Assembly: GCF_001620065.1 (NCBI RefSeq)
Contig: NZ_LQGV01000003.1
Span: 434,001 to 498,000, forward strand
Direction of reading: 5' to 3'
Length of the DNA: 64,000 bases
Source of the DNA: Microbacterium sp. TNHR37B
Lineage (GTDB): Bacteria > Actinomycetota > Actinomycetes > Actinomycetales > Microbacteriaceae
The position numbers were made by a program, and so were the translations under genes. Each line of letters opens with the position of its first letter. Position 1 is the first letter of the stretch. The notes below the pieces were generated by a model. That model saw only the letters and a list, made by a program, of their open reading frames with translations. It made no database searches and was not told the origin of the DNA. This document shows, in pieces, positions 8,048 to 18,785 of the stretch.

Positions 8048-8641
8048 TCAGGCGGTGATGCCGCGAGCGGAGAGGGCGGACACGATCCGCGCATACACCT
8101 CGTCGAGCGACCCCACGCCGTCGATCTCGTCGACGATCCCGCGGCCGCGGTAGACATCGAGGATCGGAGCCGTCTCGGACTCGTAGATCGAGAGACGCTT
8201 GGCGATGGACTCCTCGTTGTCGTCCGCGCGGCCCTGTTGAGCGGCGCGCAAGGACAGGCGGGCGATGGATTCGGCCCGCGGCACCGAGAGCTCGATCACG
8301 GCCGTGAGGGGCTCACCGCGCCCCTCCAAGAACACATCGAGGTCGCCGACCTGCCCGAGGTTGCGCGGGTAGCCGTCGAGCAGGAAGCCGTTCGCGGCAT
8401 CGTCCTGCTCGAGACGATCACGCACGATCGCGCTCGTCAGCTCGTCGGGGACCAGGTCGCCGGCATCGATGATCGCCTTGACCTGCTGGCCGAGCTCCGT
8501 GCCCTCCTTGACGTTGGCGCGGAACACATCTCCGGTGGAGACCGCCGGAATCCCGAGCGACTCCGCGATCCGAACACCCTGGGTGCCCTTGCCCGAGCCC
8601 TGCGGCCCGATGATCAGGAGGCGTGCGGGAGTGGAGGTCAT
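8048..8641 (-). CDS. adk: Adenylate kinase
   Basis: Adenylate kinase interconverts ATP plus AMP and two ADP. The 197-residue protein has the P-loop [10 protein letters not shown] (about residues 12-21), the AMP-binding DGYPRN segment and a short LID ([10 protein letters not shown]) lacking the zinc-finger Cys residues, which fits the short actinobacterial form. Its ATG overlaps the secY stop codon by 4 nt (ATGA), implying translational coupling. map follows after 2 bp. Confidence 0.97.
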   Translation of the reverse strand: MTSTPARLLIIGPQGSGKGTQGVRIAESLGIPAVSTGDVFRANVKEGTELGQQVKAIIDAGDLVPDELTSAIVRDRLEQDDAANGFLLDGYPRNLGQVGDLDVFLEGRGEPLTAVIELSVPRAESIARLSLRAAQQGRADDNEESIAKRLSIYESETAPILDVYRGRGIVDEIDGVGSLDEVYARIVSALSARGITA

Positions 8642-9966
8642 CGAAGAAGCCCTTCGTAGTGTCGCTGCTGCAGCTGGGCATCGATCTGCTTGACGGTCTC
8701 GAGGCCGACACCGACGATGATCAGGATCGACGCACCGCCGAACGGGAAGTTCTGGTTGGCGCCCACCGTGGCAAGGGCGATCAGAGGCAGCAGGGCGATC
8801 AGGCCCAGATAGATCGAGCCCGGCAGCGTGATGCGGGTCAGGACGTAGTCGAGGTACTCCGCCGTCGGCCGACCCGCCCGGATGCCCGGGATGAAGCCGC
8901 CGTACTTCTTCATGTTGTCGGCGACCTCGACCGGGTTGAACGTGATCGCGACGTAGAAGTAGGTGAAGCCGATGATGAGGAGGAAGTACACCGCCATGTA
9001 ATACGGCGAGTCACCGGTCGTGAAGTACTGCTGGATCCACGTGACCCAGCCGGGGACGTTGCCGTCGGCGTCGGGCGTCTGGTTGAACTGCGCCACGAGC
9101 GCCGGGATGTACAGCAACGACGACGCGAAGATGACGGGCACGACGCCGGCCATGTTCACCTTGATCGGGATGTAGGTGTTGGTGCCCCCGAGGGTGCGGC
9201 GTCCGACCATGCGCTTCGCGTACTGGACGGGCACCCGACGCTGGGACTGCTCGACGAACACCACGAGCGCGATGACCGCGATGCCGACCGCCAGCACGAG
9301 GAGGAAGATCTCGAAGCCGTTCGTGGCCTGGATGGCCCACAGGGCCGCGGGGAACGACGCGGCGATCGAGGTGAAGATGAGGATCGACATGCCGTTGCCG
9401 ACACCGCGCTCGGTCACCAGCTCGGCGAACCACATGATGAGGCCGGTACCGGCGGTCATCGTGATGATCATGAGCAGCTGGGCCCACCAGGCCTCTTCGG
9501 TCAGCAGCGACGAGCACTCCGGCACGCCCGTGGCGTTTCCGAACAGCTGGCCCGAGCGGGCGACCGTCACGAGGGTCGTGGACTGCAGCAGCGCCAGCGC
9601 GATCGTGAGGTAGCGCGTGTACTGGGTGAGCTTGCTCTGCCCCGCCTGGCCCTCCTTGTAGAGGGTCTCGAAGTGAGGGATGACCACGCGCAGCAGCTGC
9701 ACGATGATCGTCGCGGTGATGTAGGGCATGACGCCCAGCGCGAAGATCGAGAGCTGGAGCAGCGCTCCACCCGAGAAGAGGTTCACGAGCGACAGCAGTC
9801 CGTCGGTCGACCCCGTCTGCTCGAGACACGAGGTCACGTTGGGGTAGTCGACGAAGGGCGTCGGCACGTGGGCACCGAGACGGTAGATGGCGATGATCGC
9901 CAGAGTGAAGGCGATCTTCCGCCGAAGATCCGGCGTGCGGAAGACCCGCGCGATGGCGCTGAACAA
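8638..9966 (-). CDS. secY: Preprotein translocase subunit SecY
   Basis: SecY forms the protein-conducting channel with SecE and SecG in the cytoplasmic membrane. The 442-residue product has ten predicted membrane segments, starting [20 protein letters not shown], with the conserved cytoplasmic loop [13 protein letters not shown] and the plug-region segment [20 protein letters not shown]. Translation starts with TTG at 9966, supported by a strong GGAGG 7 nt upstream; no ATG or GTG start lies nearby. Unlike the classical spc operon, a perfect-stem terminator separates it from rplO, so secY-adk-map may form its own unit. Confidence 0.97.
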   Translation of the reverse strand: MFSAIARVFRTPDLRRKIAFTLAIIAIYRLGAHVPTPFVDYPNVTSCLEQTGSTDGLLSLVNLFSGGALLQLSIFALGVMPYITATIIVQLLRVVIPHFETLYKEGQAGQSKLTQYTRYLTIALALLQSTTLVTVARSGQLFGNATGVPECSSLLTEEAWWAQLLMIITMTAGTGLIMWFAELVTERGVGNGMSILIFTSIAASFPAALWAIQATNGFEIFLLVLAVGIAVIALVVFVEQSQRRVPVQYAKRMVGRRTLGGTNTYIPIKVNMAGVVPVIFASSLLYIPALVAQFNQTPDADGNVPGWVTWIQQYFTTGDSPYYMAVYFLLIIGFTYFYVAITFNPVEVADNMKKYGGFIPGIRAGRPTAEYLDYVLTRITLPGSIYLGLIALLPLIALATVGANQNFPFGGASILIIVGVGLETVKQIDAQLQQRHYEGLLR

Positions 9967-9987
9967 GAGATTCCTCCAGATGGACGG

Positions 9988-10007
9988 CGGCGTGTCGGGA
10001 CACGCCG
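9988..10007 (-). promoter_or_regulatory. Palindrome GGCGTGTC-GG-GACACGCC before secY
   Basis: A perfect inverted repeat (8-bp arms extending to 9) lies 22 bp upstream of the secY start. The half-site GGCGTGTC is the same octamer that occurs three times at the S10 promoter and once in the infA leader. It could be an operator or a leader-RNA structure; no binding protein is known from the sequence. Confidence 0.45.
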
Positions 10008-10024
10008 TCTCCCAGAGTACGGCA

Positions 10025-10064
10025 ACAGGGGCCGCCCCGGTGTCTGAACCGGGTCGGCCCCTGT
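10025..10064 (-). terminator. Terminator-like hairpin between rplO and secY
   Basis: ACAGGGGCCG pairs with 10055-10064, and after one C/T mismatch CCCGGT pairs with ACCGGG, closing a 6-nt loop. The structure begins 8 nt after the rplO stop and is by far the strongest hairpin in the spc operon. It lacks a long T tract, so read-through is possible. Confidence 0.7.
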
Positions 10065-10071
10065 CACAGGA

Positions 10072-10716
10072 CTACTTGACCGAACCGCCCGCGGCGACGA
10101 TCTTCTGCTCGGCCGAACCCGAGACCTTGTCGACGGTGACGTTGAGCTTGACCGAGATGTCGCCGGTGCCGAGCACCTTGACCTTCTCGTTCTTGCGGAC
10201 GGCACCCTTGGCGACGAGGTCGCTCACGGTGACGTCGCCACCGGTGGGGTACAGCTCGGCGAGCTTGTCGAGGTTGACCACCTGGTACTCGACGCGGAAC
10301 GGGTTCTTGAACCCGCGCAGCTTCGGCGTACGCATGTGGAGCGGCATCTGCCCACCCTCGAAGCCCACCTTGACCTGGTAGCGAGCCTTCGTACCCTTGG
10401 TACCGCGGCCCGCCGTCTTGCCCTTGGAGCCCTCACCGCGACCGACACGGGTCTTGGCGGTGTTGGCACCCGGAACCGGACGCAGGTGGTGCACCTTCAG
10501 CACACCGGGGCGCGAAGCGCCGGCATCCTGGGCAGGCGTCGCCTTCTTGGCGGCCGGCTTCGAGGCGGGAGCCTTCTCAGCCTTGTCCGCGCTGTCGGCA
10601 GCAGCCTTCTTGGCGGGCGCCTTCTTGGCCGCGGGGGCCTTCTCGGCTGCCGGCTTCTTGGCGGCGGTCTTCTTCTCGACGACCTCTTCGGTCGTCTTCT
10701 CAGCCTTATCGGCCAT
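10072..10716 (-). CDS. rplO: 50S ribosomal protein L15 with a long N-terminal extension
   Basis: L15 is a late-assembling 23S-binding protein of the central protuberance region. The canonical core starts near residue 71 ([20 protein letters not shown]) and includes the GRGTKG and [12 protein letters not shown] motifs. It is preceded by about 70 residues made mostly of Lys, Ala, Glu and Pro. The ATG at 10716 overlaps the rpmD stop by one base (TGATG), and no other Met lies in the extension, so the long form appears real. It ends the r-protein part of spc and is followed by a strong hairpin. Confidence 0.96.
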   Translation of the reverse strand: MADKAEKTTEEVVEKKTAAKKPAAEKAPAAKKAPAKKAAADSADKAEKAPASKPAAKKATPAQDAGASRPGVLKVHHLRPVPGANTAKTRVGRGEGSKGKTAGRGTKGTKARYQVKVGFEGGQMPLHMRTPKLRGFKNPFRVEYQVVNLDKLAELYPTGGDVTVSDLVAKGAVRKNEKVKVLGTGDISVKLNVTVDKVSGSAEQKIVAAGGSVK

Positions 10717-10901
10717 CAGTCGATCTCCTCAACCTTCACGAGGTGCGCGACGGTCTTGACGTACCCGCGCGTCTGCGAGTCGTCCGGACGGACGACCGAG
10801 TCGCCGATCCGCTTGAGACCGAGGGAACGCAGCGTCTCGCGCTGGTTCTGCTTCTCGCTCACCTTGGACTTGACCTGCGTGACCTTCAGACGCGAAGCCA
10901 T
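10716..10901 (-). CDS. rpmD: 50S ribosomal protein L30
   Basis: This 61-residue protein starts [20 protein letters not shown] and includes the [15 protein letters not shown] segment typical of L30. It overlaps rplO and rpsE by one base each (TGATG junctions), indicating tight translational coupling within spc. Confidence 0.97.
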   Translation of the reverse strand: MASRLKVTQVKSKVSEKQNQRETLRSLGLKRIGDSVVRPDDSQTRGYVKTVAHLVKVEEID

Positions 10902-11593
10902 CAGGCACCAACCTTCTGTGCCGCGATGGCGTCAGCCTCGGCACGGATCAGGCGGGCCGGCGCGACCTGGTCGAAGTCCAGGCCACGGCGCGCGGCGACC
11001 GCACGGGGCTCTTCGAGCTGCTGAAGCGCGGCGACCGTCGCGTGCACGATGTTGATCGTGTTCGACGAACCGAGCGACTTCGACAGCACGTCGTGGATGC
11101 CGGCGCACTCGAGGACGGCACGGACCGGGCCACCGGCGATCACACCGGTACCGGCAGCGGCCGGACGCAGCAGCACCACACCGGCGGCCGCCTCACCCTG
11201 CACCGGGTGCGGGATCGTCGAGCCGGAACGGGGCACGCGGAAGAAGTTGCGCTTGGCCTCTTCGACGCCCTTCGAGATGGCCAGGGGAACCTCGCGCGCC
11301 TTGCCGTAGCCGACGCCCACGAGGCCGTTGCCGTCGCCCACGACGACCAGCGCCGTGAAGCTGAAGCGGCGACCGCCCTTGACGACCTTCGACACGCGGT
11401 TGATCGTCACGACACGCTCGAGGAACTGGCTCTCGTTACGGTCGCGCGAACCACGGTCGCGGTTGGGGTTGCGCTCGCGGCCACCGCGACGCGGCTCGCG
11501 CTCACGCTCGGCGGGCGCCTCGGTCGCAGCCGTCGCCTCGGGCGCGGTCTGCTCGGCAGTGGCTGCCACTTCGGTCTCCTTGTTCTCGCTCAC
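10901..11593 (-). CDS. rpsE: 30S ribosomal protein S5 with N-terminal extension
   Basis: S5 contributes to decoding accuracy and mRNA unwinding at the entry channel. The canonical core begins near residue 53 ([22 protein letters not shown]) and contains the double-stranded-RNA-binding fold and the [15 protein letters not shown] segment. The first 52 residues are a low-complexity Glu/Ala then Arg-rich leader. The GTG start overlaps the rplR stop by 4 nt (GTGA). Similar low-complexity extensions occur on several other r-proteins in this window. Confidence 0.97.
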   Translation of the reverse strand: MSENKETEVAATAEQTAPEATAATEAPAEREREPRRGGRERNPNRDRGSRDRNESQFLERVVTINRVSKVVKGGRRFSFTALVVVGDGNGLVGVGYGKAREVPLAISKGVEEAKRNFFRVPRSGSTIPHPVQGEAAAGVVLLRPAAAGTGVIAGGPVRAVLECAGIHDVLSKSLGSSNTINIVHATVAALQQLEEPRAVAARRGLDFDQVAPARLIRAEADAIAAQKVGA

Positions 11594-11949
11594 AGGTTCA
11601 AACCTCCCTCGCGAGCGCCTTCGGCGATCGCGGCGACACGGCCGGCGTAGCGGTTGCCACCGCGGTCGAACACGACGTCCTCGACGCCGGCGGCCTTCGC
11701 ACGCTCGGCGACGAGCTCGCCGACCTTGCGCGCCTTGGCGGTCTTGTCACCGTCGAACGCCCGCAGGTCGGTCTCGAGGGTCGAGGCCGATGCCACGGTG
11801 TGGCCCTTGCTGTCGTCCACGAGCTGGACGAAGACGTGGCGGGCCGACCGGGTGACGACCAGGCGCGGACGCGCCTCGGTGCCCACGACCTTCTTGCGAA
11901 GGCGGGCGTGACGACGCGCACGCGCGTCGGACTTCGACTTCACAGCCAT
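11590..11949 (-). CDS. rplR: 50S ribosomal protein L18
   Basis: L18 binds 5S rRNA together with L5 and L25. The 119-residue protein has the [20 protein letters not shown] segment and ends with [20 protein letters not shown], typical of the family. It follows rplF by 2 bp and overlaps rpsE by 4 nt. Confidence 0.98.
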   Translation of the reverse strand: MAVKSKSDARARRHARLRKKVVGTEARPRLVVTRSARHVFVQLVDDSKGHTVASASTLETDLRAFDGDKTAKARKVGELVAERAKAAGVEDVVFDRGGNRYAGRVAAIAEGAREGGLNL

Positions 11950-11951
11950 GA

Positions 11952-12488
11952 TTACTTACCAGCCTTTCCGGCCTTGCGACGAACGACCTCGCCGGCGTAA
12001 CGCACACCCTTGCCCTTGTACGGCTCGGGCTTGCGGATCTTGCGGATGTTCGCAGCCGCCTCGCCGACGGCCTGCTTGTCGATGCCGCTGACGGTGAGCT
12101 TGTTGTTGCCTTCGACGGTCAGCGTGATGCCGGCCGGGGCCTCGACGAGCACCGGGTGCGAGAAGCCCAGCGCGAACTCCACCGCGCTGCCCTTCTGCTG
12201 CACGCGGTAACCGGTGCCGACGACCTCGAGACCCTTGGAGTAGCCCTGGGTCACGCCGATGATGTTGTTGTTGATGAGGGTGCGGGTGAGTCCGTGGAGC
12301 GAACGCGACTCGCGCTCGTCGTCGGGACGGGAGACCAGGACCTGGCCCTCCTCCACCTTGACCTCGATGGGGCGCGCGACGGTGAGCTTCAGCTCGCCCT
12401 TCGGGCCCTTGACGGCGACATCCTGGCCGGCGACCTCGACGGTCACGCCTGCGGGGATGTCGATCGGAAGACGTCCAATACGCGACAT
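11952..12488 (-). CDS. rplF: 50S ribosomal protein L6
   Basis: L6 lies near the base of the stalk and the sarcin-ricin loop. The 178-residue product starts [20 protein letters not shown] and has the two repeated alpha/beta domains and the signature [14 protein letters not shown] near the C-terminus. It is 6 bp from rpsH upstream and 2 bp from rplR downstream. Confidence 0.98.
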   Translation of the reverse strand: MSRIGRLPIDIPAGVTVEVAGQDVAVKGPKGELKLTVARPIEVKVEEGQVLVSRPDDERESRSLHGLTRTLINNNIIGVTQGYSKGLEVVGTGYRVQQKGSAVEFALGFSHPVLVEAPAGITLTVEGNNKLTVSGIDKQAVGEAAANIRKIRKPEPYKGKGVRYAGEVVRRKAGKAGK

Positions 12489-12494
12489 GTCAGA

Positions 12495-12893
12495 TCACCA
12501 CACGTAGGCGAGGACTTCCCCACCCACGCCCTTCTGCTCGGCCTGGCGGTCGGTGAGAAGACCGGAGGAGGTGGACAGGATCGCGACGCCGAGGCCCCCG
12601 AGGACCTTGGGCAGCTCGGTGGACTTCGCGTAGACGCGCAGACCCGGCTTGGAGACGCGCTTGATGCCGGCGATCGACCGCTCGCGGTTGGGGCCGTACT
12701 TCAGCGTCATCGTGAGGGTCTGGCCGACACGGGCGTCGGAGACCTCCCAGCCGGAGATGTAGCCCTCCTGCTGGAGGATCTCGGCGATGTGAGTCTTGAG
12801 CTTCGAGCTCGGCAGCGACACGGTGTCGTGGTGTGCCGAGTTCGCGTTGCGCAGACGGGTCAGCATGTCAGCGACCGGGTCTGTCATCGTCAT
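12495..12893 (-). CDS. rpsH: 30S ribosomal protein S8
   Basis: S8 is a primary 16S rRNA binder and in enterobacteria a translational repressor of the spc operon. The 132-residue product has [20 protein letters not shown] and ends [11 protein letters not shown], matching the family. Two ATGs are possible (12893 and 12887); AAAGGA is better placed for the first. The rpsN gene usually found just before rpsH is missing: only 66 bp separate rpsH from rplE. Confidence 0.97.
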   Translation of the reverse strand: MTMTDPVADMLTRLRNANSAHHDTVSLPSSKLKTHIAEILQQEGYISGWEVSDARVGQTLTMTLKYGPNRERSIAGIKRVSKPGLRVYAKSTELPKVLGGLGVAILSTSSGLLTDRQAEQKGVGGEVLAYVW

Positions 12894-12959
12894 TTCTTGG
12901 TTTCCTTTGTTCAGTGGTTTCGGATGCCGTTACACGACAGCCGACCTGCTTGATGGGTC

Positions 12960-13547
12960 TTACTGGGCGTCGTCCGTCTTGAACGGGAACCCGAGCTGGC
13001 GCAGCAGCGAGCGACCCTCGTCATCCGTCTTCGCCGTGGTGACGATCGTGATGTCGAAGCCGCGGACGCGGTCGATCTTGTCCTGGTTGATCTCGTGGAA
13101 CACGGACTGCTCCTGGAGACCGAACGTGTAGTTGCCGTGACCGTCGAACTGCTTGGGCGACAGGCCACGGAAGTCGCGGATGCGCGGCAGCGCCAGGTTC
13201 ACGAGACGGTCCAGGAACTCCCACGCGCGGTCGCCTCGGAGGGTGACGTGCGCGCCGATGGCCTGGCCCTCGCGCAGCTTGAATTGCGCGATCGACTTGC
13301 GTGCCTTCGTGACGACGGGCTTCTGCCCGGTGATCTTGACGAGGTCGTCGACCGCGCCCTCGATCACCTTGCTGTCGCGAGCCGCCTCGCCGACACCGGT
13401 GTTCACGACGACCTTCACGAGACCGGGGATCTGCATGACGTTCGCGTAGCCGAACTCCTCCTGCAGCGCCTTCTTGATCTCGCTCTGGTACTTCTGCTTC
13501 AGGCGGGGCTGGATCTTGCCAGCCGCCGCGGCAGTGGTGCTGCTCAT
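12960..13547 (-). CDS. rplE: 50S ribosomal protein L5
   Basis: L5 binds 5S rRNA and contacts S13 across the subunit interface. The 195-residue protein contains the family segments [42 protein letters not shown] and [18 protein letters not shown]. It is 2 bp from rplX upstream. Downstream, the usual rpsN is not present. Confidence 0.98.
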   Translation of the reverse strand: MSSTTAAAAGKIQPRLKQKYQSEIKKALQEEFGYANVMQIPGLVKVVVNTGVGEAARDSKVIEGAVDDLVKITGQKPVVTKARKSIAQFKLREGQAIGAHVTLRGDRAWEFLDRLVNLALPRIRDFRGLSPKQFDGHGNYTFGLQEQSVFHEINQDKIDRVRGFDITIVTTAKTDDEGRSLLRQLGFPFKTDDAQ

Positions 13548-13549
13548 GT

Positions 13550-13909
13550 TCAGAGGTCCTTGCCGCTCTTCTTCGCGTACCGCACACGGACGGTGCGCTT
13601 GACGCCGTCCTTCGTCTGCTCCTCGACACGGTGGCCGACGCGGGTCGGCTTCTTGGTCGAGGGGTCGACGACGGCGACGTTGGAGATGTGGATCGGGGCT
13701 TCCATCGTCTCGATGCCGCCCGTCTTCGTGCCGCGCTGGGACTGGCCCACGCGGTTGTGCTTGGTGACGTAGTTGACACCCTGGACGATCACGCGGTTCT
13801 GCTCCACGAGGACCTCGAGGACCTCGCCCTGCTTGCCGCGGTCGCCGCCCTTGTCCTGCTTCTTACCGGTGATGACCTGAACCAGGTCGCCCTTTTTGAT
13901 CTTCGCCAT
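13550..13909 (-). CDS. rplX: 50S ribosomal protein L24
   Basis: L24 is an assembly-initiator protein near the tunnel exit. The 119-residue product starts [20 protein letters not shown] with the KOW motif, followed by [20 protein letters not shown]. It lies 2 bp from both rplN and rplE. Confidence 0.97.
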   Translation of the reverse strand: MAKIKKGDLVQVITGKKQDKGGDRGKQGEVLEVLVEQNRVIVQGVNYVTKHNRVGQSQRGTKTGGIETMEAPIHISNVAVVDPSTKKPTRVGHRVEEQTKDGVKRTVRVRYAKKSGKDL

Positions 13910-13911
13910 GA

Positions 13912-14280
13912 TCAGATGACCTCCGGGGCCAGCGAGACGATCTTCATGAACTTCTTGTCACGAAGCTCACGACCGACCGGTCCGAAGATACGGGTGCCAC
14001 GGGGCTCCCCGTCGTTCTTCAGGATGACGGCGGCGTTCTCGTCGAACTTGATGTAGGACCCGTCGGCACGACGGACCTGCTTCTTGGTACGGACGACGAC
14101 GGCCTTGACCACGTCGCCCTTCTTCACGTTGCCGCCCGGGATCGCGTCCTTGACGGTCGCCACGATGATGTCGCCCAGTCCGGCGTAACGGCGGTTCGAA
14201 CCACCGAGGACGCGGATCGTGAGCAGCTCCTTGGCGCCGGTGTTGTCGGCGACCTTGAGGCGGGACTCAGTCTGAATCAC
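13912..14280 (-). CDS. rplN: 50S ribosomal protein L14
   Basis: L14 is part of the subunit interface and binds 23S rRNA. The 122-residue protein starts [20 protein letters not shown] and includes [15 protein letters not shown] and the end of the family signature [15 protein letters not shown]. It starts with GTG. It is the first gene of the classical spc operon; only 36 bp separate it from rpsQ and no terminator or promoter is obvious there, so S10 and spc are probably co-transcribed. Confidence 0.98.
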   Translation of the reverse strand: MIQTESRLKVADNTGAKELLTIRVLGGSNRRYAGLGDIIVATVKDAIPGGNVKKGDVVKAVVVRTKKQVRRADGSYIKFDENAAVILKNDGEPRGTRIFGPVGRELRDKKFMKIVSLAPEVI

Positions 14281-14316
14281 TTCTTACTCCTTGGGTTCCA
14301 AGCGAGCCGCGAGGGC

Positions 14317-14730
14317 TTACTTGGCCTTCTCGAGGATCTCGACCAGACGCCAGCGCTTGGTGGCGCTGAGCGGACGGGTCTCGTTGATGAGCACGAGATC
14401 GCCGATGCCGGCGGTGTTCGCCTCGTCGTGGGCCTTGACCTTCGACGTGCGACGGATGACCTTGCCGTAGAGGGGGTGCTTCACGCGGTCCTCGACCTCG
14501 ACGACGATCGTCTTGTCCATCTTGTCGCTGACGACGTAGCCACGACGCGCCTTGCGGTACCCGCGGGCGTCGGCATCGCGCACGTCGTGCGCAGCGGACT
14601 CGTGGCCGGCGGCCGGGGCGACGACCTCGGCCGCGGGGGCCTCGACCTTCGCCGCAGCCGGCTTCTTGGCGGGAGCCTTCTTGGGGGCCGCAGCCTTGGC
14701 GGCCGGTGCCTTCTTCTCCGTGTCAGCCAT
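14317..14730 (-). CDS. rpsQ: 30S ribosomal protein S17 with N-terminal extension
   Basis: S17 is a primary 16S rRNA-binding protein. The OB-fold core starts near residue 58 ([20 protein letters not shown]) and ends with [19 protein letters not shown]. It is preceded by about 57 residues rich in Ala, Lys and Pro. The ATG at 14730 overlaps the rpmC stop by one base; a GTG one codon upstream would also work, giving one more residue. The extension resembles that of L15 in this genome. Confidence 0.96.
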   Translation of the reverse strand: MADTEKKAPAAKAAAPKKAPAKKPAAAKVEAPAAEVVAPAAGHESAAHDVRDADARGYRKARRGYVVSDKMDKTIVVEVEDRVKHPLYGKVIRRTSKVKAHDEANTAGIGDLVLINETRPLSATKRWRLVEILEKAK

Positions 14731-15044
14731 CACTCGGCCTCTTCCTTCGCGGCCTCGTCGGCGGCGTCCGCCTTCTTGGCCTTGGTCTTCTTCGCCTTCG
14801 TCGCGACCTCAGCGGGAGCGGGCGTGGCACGGATGCCGAGCTCGCGCTCACGGATCACGGTGTAGAGCCGCGCGATGTCGCGCTTGACGGCGCGGATGCG
14901 GCCGTGGCTCTCGAGCTGGCCGGTGGCCGACTGGAAGCGCAGGTTGAACAGCTCTTCCTTGGCCTTGCGCAGCTCCTCGACGAGGCGCTGGTCTTCGAAC
15001 GTGTCGAGCTCGCTCGGGGCGAGCGTCTTGGTACCGACGGCCAT
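14730..15044 (-). CDS. rpmC: 50S ribosomal protein L29 with C-terminal extension
   Basis: L29 sits at the tunnel exit and forms part of the docking site for nascent-chain factors. The helical core has [20 protein letters not shown] and [18 protein letters not shown]. About 30 further residues (Lys/Ala-rich, ending acidic) make the protein 104 residues, against about 65 in E. coli. One-base overlaps with rplP (TAATG) and rpsQ (TGATG) imply coupling. Confidence 0.97.
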   Translation of the reverse strand: MAVGTKTLAPSELDTFEDQRLVEELRKAKEELFNLRFQSATGQLESHGRIRAVKRDIARLYTVIRERELGIRATPAPAEVATKAKKTKAKKADAADEAAKEEAE

Positions 15045-15463
15045 TACGCGTCGCCCTCCTCGCGCTTGATGATGCGTGCCTTCAGCGGCAGCTTGTGGAT
15101 TGCACGGGTGAGCGCCTCACGAGCGAGTTCCTCGTTGACGCCCGCGACCTCGAACAGGACGCGGCCCGGCTTGACGTTGGCGACCCACCACTCGGGCGAG
15201 CCCTTACCCGAACCCATGCGGGTTTCCGCAGGCTTCTTGGTGAGCGGGCGGTCGGGGTAGATGTTGATCCACACCTTTCCACCACGCTTGATGTGACGAG
15301 TCATCGCGATACGAGCGGACTCGATCTGACGGTTGGTCACATAGGCGGGCGTCAGCGCCTGGATCCCGAACTCACCGAACGACACCTTGGTGCCACCGGT
15401 GGCCTGGCCGCTACGGCCCGGGTGGTGCTGCTTGCGGTACTTGACCTTGCGGGGAATAAGCAT
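15044..15463 (-). CDS. rplP: 50S ribosomal protein L16
   Basis: L16 supports tRNA accommodation at the A site. The 139-residue product starts [20 protein letters not shown] and contains [26 protein letters not shown], both diagnostic. It overlaps rpsC and rpmC by one base each. Confidence 0.98.
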   Translation of the reverse strand: MLIPRKVKYRKQHHPGRSGQATGGTKVSFGEFGIQALTPAYVTNRQIESARIAMTRHIKRGGKVWINIYPDRPLTKKPAETRMGSGKGSPEWWVANVKPGRVLFEVAGVNEELAREALTRAIHKLPLKARIIKREEGDA

Positions 15464-16218
15464 CAGGCAGACGCTCCTTCTGCGACGGGGGCCTCGGCGC
15501 GGGGGCCACGGCGGCGGTCGCCACGGTCGTCACGACCGCGGGACTTGGGCGCGTTGGCCTGCTCGCGCGCGAGCTCCTTGTTGGTGAGATCGCCCTTGTA
15601 GATCCAGACCTTCACGCCGATACGGCCGAAGGTGGTCTTGGCCTCGTAGAAGCCGTAGTCGATGTTCGCGCGGAGCGTGTGCAGCGGCACGCGACCCTCG
15701 CGGTAGAACTCCGACCGGCTCATCTCGGCGCCGCCGAGACGACCGGAGACCTGGATCCGGACACCCTTCGCGCCGGCGCGCTGAGCGCCCTGCAGGCCCT
15801 TGCGCATCGCACGGCGGAACGCCACACGAGCAGACAGCTGCTCGGCGATCCCCTGCGCGACCAGCTGAGCGTCGGCCTCGGGGTTCTTGACCTCGAGGAT
15901 GTTCAGCTGGATCTGCTTGCCGGTGAGCTTCTCGAGGTCGGCACGGATGCGCTCGGCCTCGGCGCCGCGGCGGCCGATGACGATGCCCGGACGGGCGGTG
16001 TGGATGTCGACGCGGACGCGGTCACGCGTGCGCTCGATCTCGATCCCGCTGACGCCGGCCCGGTCGAGCTGGGTCTGCAGGAGCTTGCGGATCTTGATGT
16101 CCTCGGCCACGTAGTCGGCGTAACGCTGGCCCGGCTTGGTGGAGTCGGAGAACCAACGCGACACGTGGTCCGTGGTGATGCCGAGGCGGAAGCCGTACGG
16201 GTTTACTTTCTGTCCCAT
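15463..16218 (-). CDS. rpsC: 30S ribosomal protein S3
   Basis: S3 forms part of the mRNA-entry helicase with S4 and S5. The 251-residue protein starts [20 protein letters not shown]. Its KH domain has the [20 protein letters not shown] region, and the C-terminal domain has [13 protein letters not shown] and [12 protein letters not shown]. The last ~27 residues are Arg/Asp-rich then Ala-rich, another low-complexity tail. It overlaps rplV by one base (TAATG). Confidence 0.98.
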   Translation of the reverse strand: MGQKVNPYGFRLGITTDHVSRWFSDSTKPGQRYADYVAEDIKIRKLLQTQLDRAGVSGIEIERTRDRVRVDIHTARPGIVIGRRGAEAERIRADLEKLTGKQIQLNILEVKNPEADAQLVAQGIAEQLSARVAFRRAMRKGLQGAQRAGAKGVRIQVSGRLGGAEMSRSEFYREGRVPLHTLRANIDYGFYEAKTTFGRIGVKVWIYKGDLTNKELAREQANAPKSRGRDDRGDRRRGPRAEAPVAEGASA

Positions 16219-16616
16219 TACTTGCTCGCCTTCTTGGTCGTGGTCGCGGCCGGCGCATCGGCAACCTCGGGGGTTGCGAGCTCGATCGTGATGTGGCTCG
16301 TGCGCTTCTTGATCTGGAAGGCGCGACCCTGGGCGCGGGGCTGGAAACGCTTGAGCGTCGTGCCCTCGTCCACGTACGCGTTCTTCACGTACAGGTCCTG
16401 CTCGTCCAGGAACTCGCCGTCCTTGTCCGCCTTCACGCGGGCGTTGGCGACCGCAGCGGCGACGAGCTTGTAGATCGGCTCGCTGGCACCCTGGGGAGCG
16501 AACTTCAGGATGGCGAGAGCCTCCTGAGCCTGCTTTCCCTTGATGAGCGCGACGACACGACGAGCCTTCTGAGGGGTCACGCGGATGTGCTTCACGCGTG
16601 CGATGGATTCCACCAT
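16218..16616 (-). CDS. rplV: 50S ribosomal protein L22
   Basis: L22 lines the peptide exit tunnel; its beta-hairpin helps form the constriction. The 132-residue product has [23 protein letters not shown] N-terminal sequence and the hairpin region [21 protein letters not shown] short Ala/Thr/Lys tail ends the protein. It is separated from rpsS by 38 bp. Confidence 0.98.
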   Translation of the reverse strand: MVESIARVKHIRVTPQKARRVVALIKGKQAQEALAILKFAPQGASEPIYKLVAAAVANARVKADKDGEFLDEQDLYVKNAYVDEGTTLKRFQPRAQGRAFQIKKRTSHITIELATPEVADAPAATTTKKASK

Positions 16617-16654
16617 GTCTCTCCTCCTCTAGTCCTCTCTGGAACGCCCCCGCG

Positions 16655-16936
16655 TCAGCGGCGGCGGCCCTTCTTGTCGTCCTTCTCGTGGCCGCGGAAG
16701 GTGCGGGTGGGCGCGAACTCGCCCAGCTTGTGGCCGACCATGGTCTCGGACACGAACACGGGGATGTGCTTGCGTCCGTCGTGCACGGCGATGGTGTGTC
16801 CCAGCATGGCGGGGATGATCATCGAACGGCGCGACCAGGTCTTGATGACGTTCTTGGTGCCGGCTTCGTTCTGCGAGACGACCTTGCGAAGCAGGTGCTC
16901 GTCGACGAAGGGGCCCTTCTTAAGGCTGCGAGGCAT
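16655..16936 (-). CDS. rpsS: 30S ribosomal protein S19
   Basis: S19 is a head protein that pairs with S13. The 93-residue protein starts [19 protein letters not shown] and includes [20 protein letters not shown] and [13 protein letters not shown]. It follows rplB by 12 bp. Confidence 0.98.
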   Translation of the reverse strand: MPRSLKKGPFVDEHLLRKVVSQNEAGTKNVIKTWSRRSMIIPAMLGHTIAVHDGRKHIPVFVSETMVGHKLGEFAPTRTFRGHEKDDKKGRRR

Positions 16937-16948
16937 CTTCCTCTACTC

Positions 16949-17788
<840 letters not shown>

Positions 17789-17812
17789 GTTCGTTGTCCT
17801 CTATCCCGACCG

Positions 17813-18124
17813 TCAGCCGACTGCCGTGAAGATGTCGATGGTGCCCGACTTCAGCGTGACGATGGCGCGCTTGGTGTCCTTGCGCTTGCCGGTGCCGAAA
17901 CGGGTGCGACGGGCCTTGCCCACGCGGTTGATGGTGTTCACCGCGGCGACCTTGACGCCGAAGATCTTCTCGATGGCGAGCTTGATCTCGGTCTTGGTGG
18001 CGCGCGGGTCCACGAGGAACGTGTACTTGCCCTCGTCGATGAGCCCGTAGCTCTTCTCCGAGACGACCGGCTTCAGGATGATGTCGCGCGGGTCCTTGTT
18101 GAGGGCGATGTTCGCGGTGCTCAT
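17813..18124 (-). CDS. rplW: 50S ribosomal protein L23
   Basis: L23 is the tunnel-exit docking site for trigger factor and SRP. The 103-residue protein has [20 protein letters not shown] and [20 protein letters not shown], typical of the family. Its ATG overlaps the rplD stop by 4 nt (ATGA). Confidence 0.98.
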   Translation of the reverse strand: MSTANIALNKDPRDIILKPVVSEKSYGLIDEGKYTFLVDPRATKTEIKLAIEKIFGVKVAAVNTINRVGKARRTRFGTGKRKDTKRAIVTLKSGTIDIFTAVG

Positions 18125-18783
18125 GCCGAGACCTCCTCGGTGGCGCCGGCCTTCGCAGCGACGAACGCGTCGTAGGCGGCCTTGGTGAAGACGATGTCGT
18201 CGGAGACGAGCACGTCGTAGGCGTTGAGCTGACCGACGGGCAGCACGTGGACGTACGCGAGGTTGCGCACGCTCTTGATGGTGAGCTCGTCCTCGCGGTC
18301 GATGACCACGAGCACGTTCTTCACGGCGCCGAGACCGGCCAGCACGGAGGCGGCCGCCTTGGTCGAGGGCGCGCCCTCGATGCCGAAGGAGTCGACGATG
18401 TGCAGGCGTCCACCGCGAGCACGATCGCTGAGCGAGCCGAGCAGGGCCGCGGCGATCATCTTCTTGGGGGTGCGCTGCGCGTAGTCGCGCGGCTTCGGGC
18501 CGTGGACGATGCCACCACCGGTCATGTGCGGCGCGCGGATCGAGCCCTGACGGGCGTTACCCGTGCCCTTCTGCTTGAAGGGCTTGCGGCCGGCACCCGA
18601 GACCTCACCGCGACGCTTGGTCGAGTGAGTGCCCTGGCGCGCCGCGGCGAGCTGCGCGACGACGACCTGGTGGATGAGCGGGATGTTCGTCTTGACGTCG
18701 AACAGCGCGGCGGGCAGCTCCACGGAGCCGGCCTTCTTGCCGTCTGCCTTCACGACGTCGAGCGCGAGAGTCGAGTCAGCCAT
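18121..18783 (-). CDS. rplD: 50S ribosomal protein L4
   Basis: L4 contributes the second arm of the exit-tunnel constriction and in E. coli represses the S10 operon. The 220-residue protein includes [20 protein letters not shown] and [20 protein letters not shown], the conserved tunnel loop. Whether L4 autoregulates here is unknown, although the operon does have a leader of about 300 nt. It is 2 bp from rplC. Confidence 0.98.
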   Translation of the reverse strand: MADSTLALDVVKADGKKAGSVELPAALFDVKTNIPLIHQVVVAQLAAARQGTHSTKRRGEVSGAGRKPFKQKGTGNARQGSIRAPHMTGGGIVHGPKPRDYAQRTPKKMIAAALLGSLSDRARGGRLHIVDSFGIEGAPSTKAAASVLAGLGAVKNVLVVIDREDELTIKSVRNLAYVHVLPVGQLNAYDVLVSDDIVFTKAAYDAFVAAKAGATEEVSA

Positions 18784-18785
18784 GA

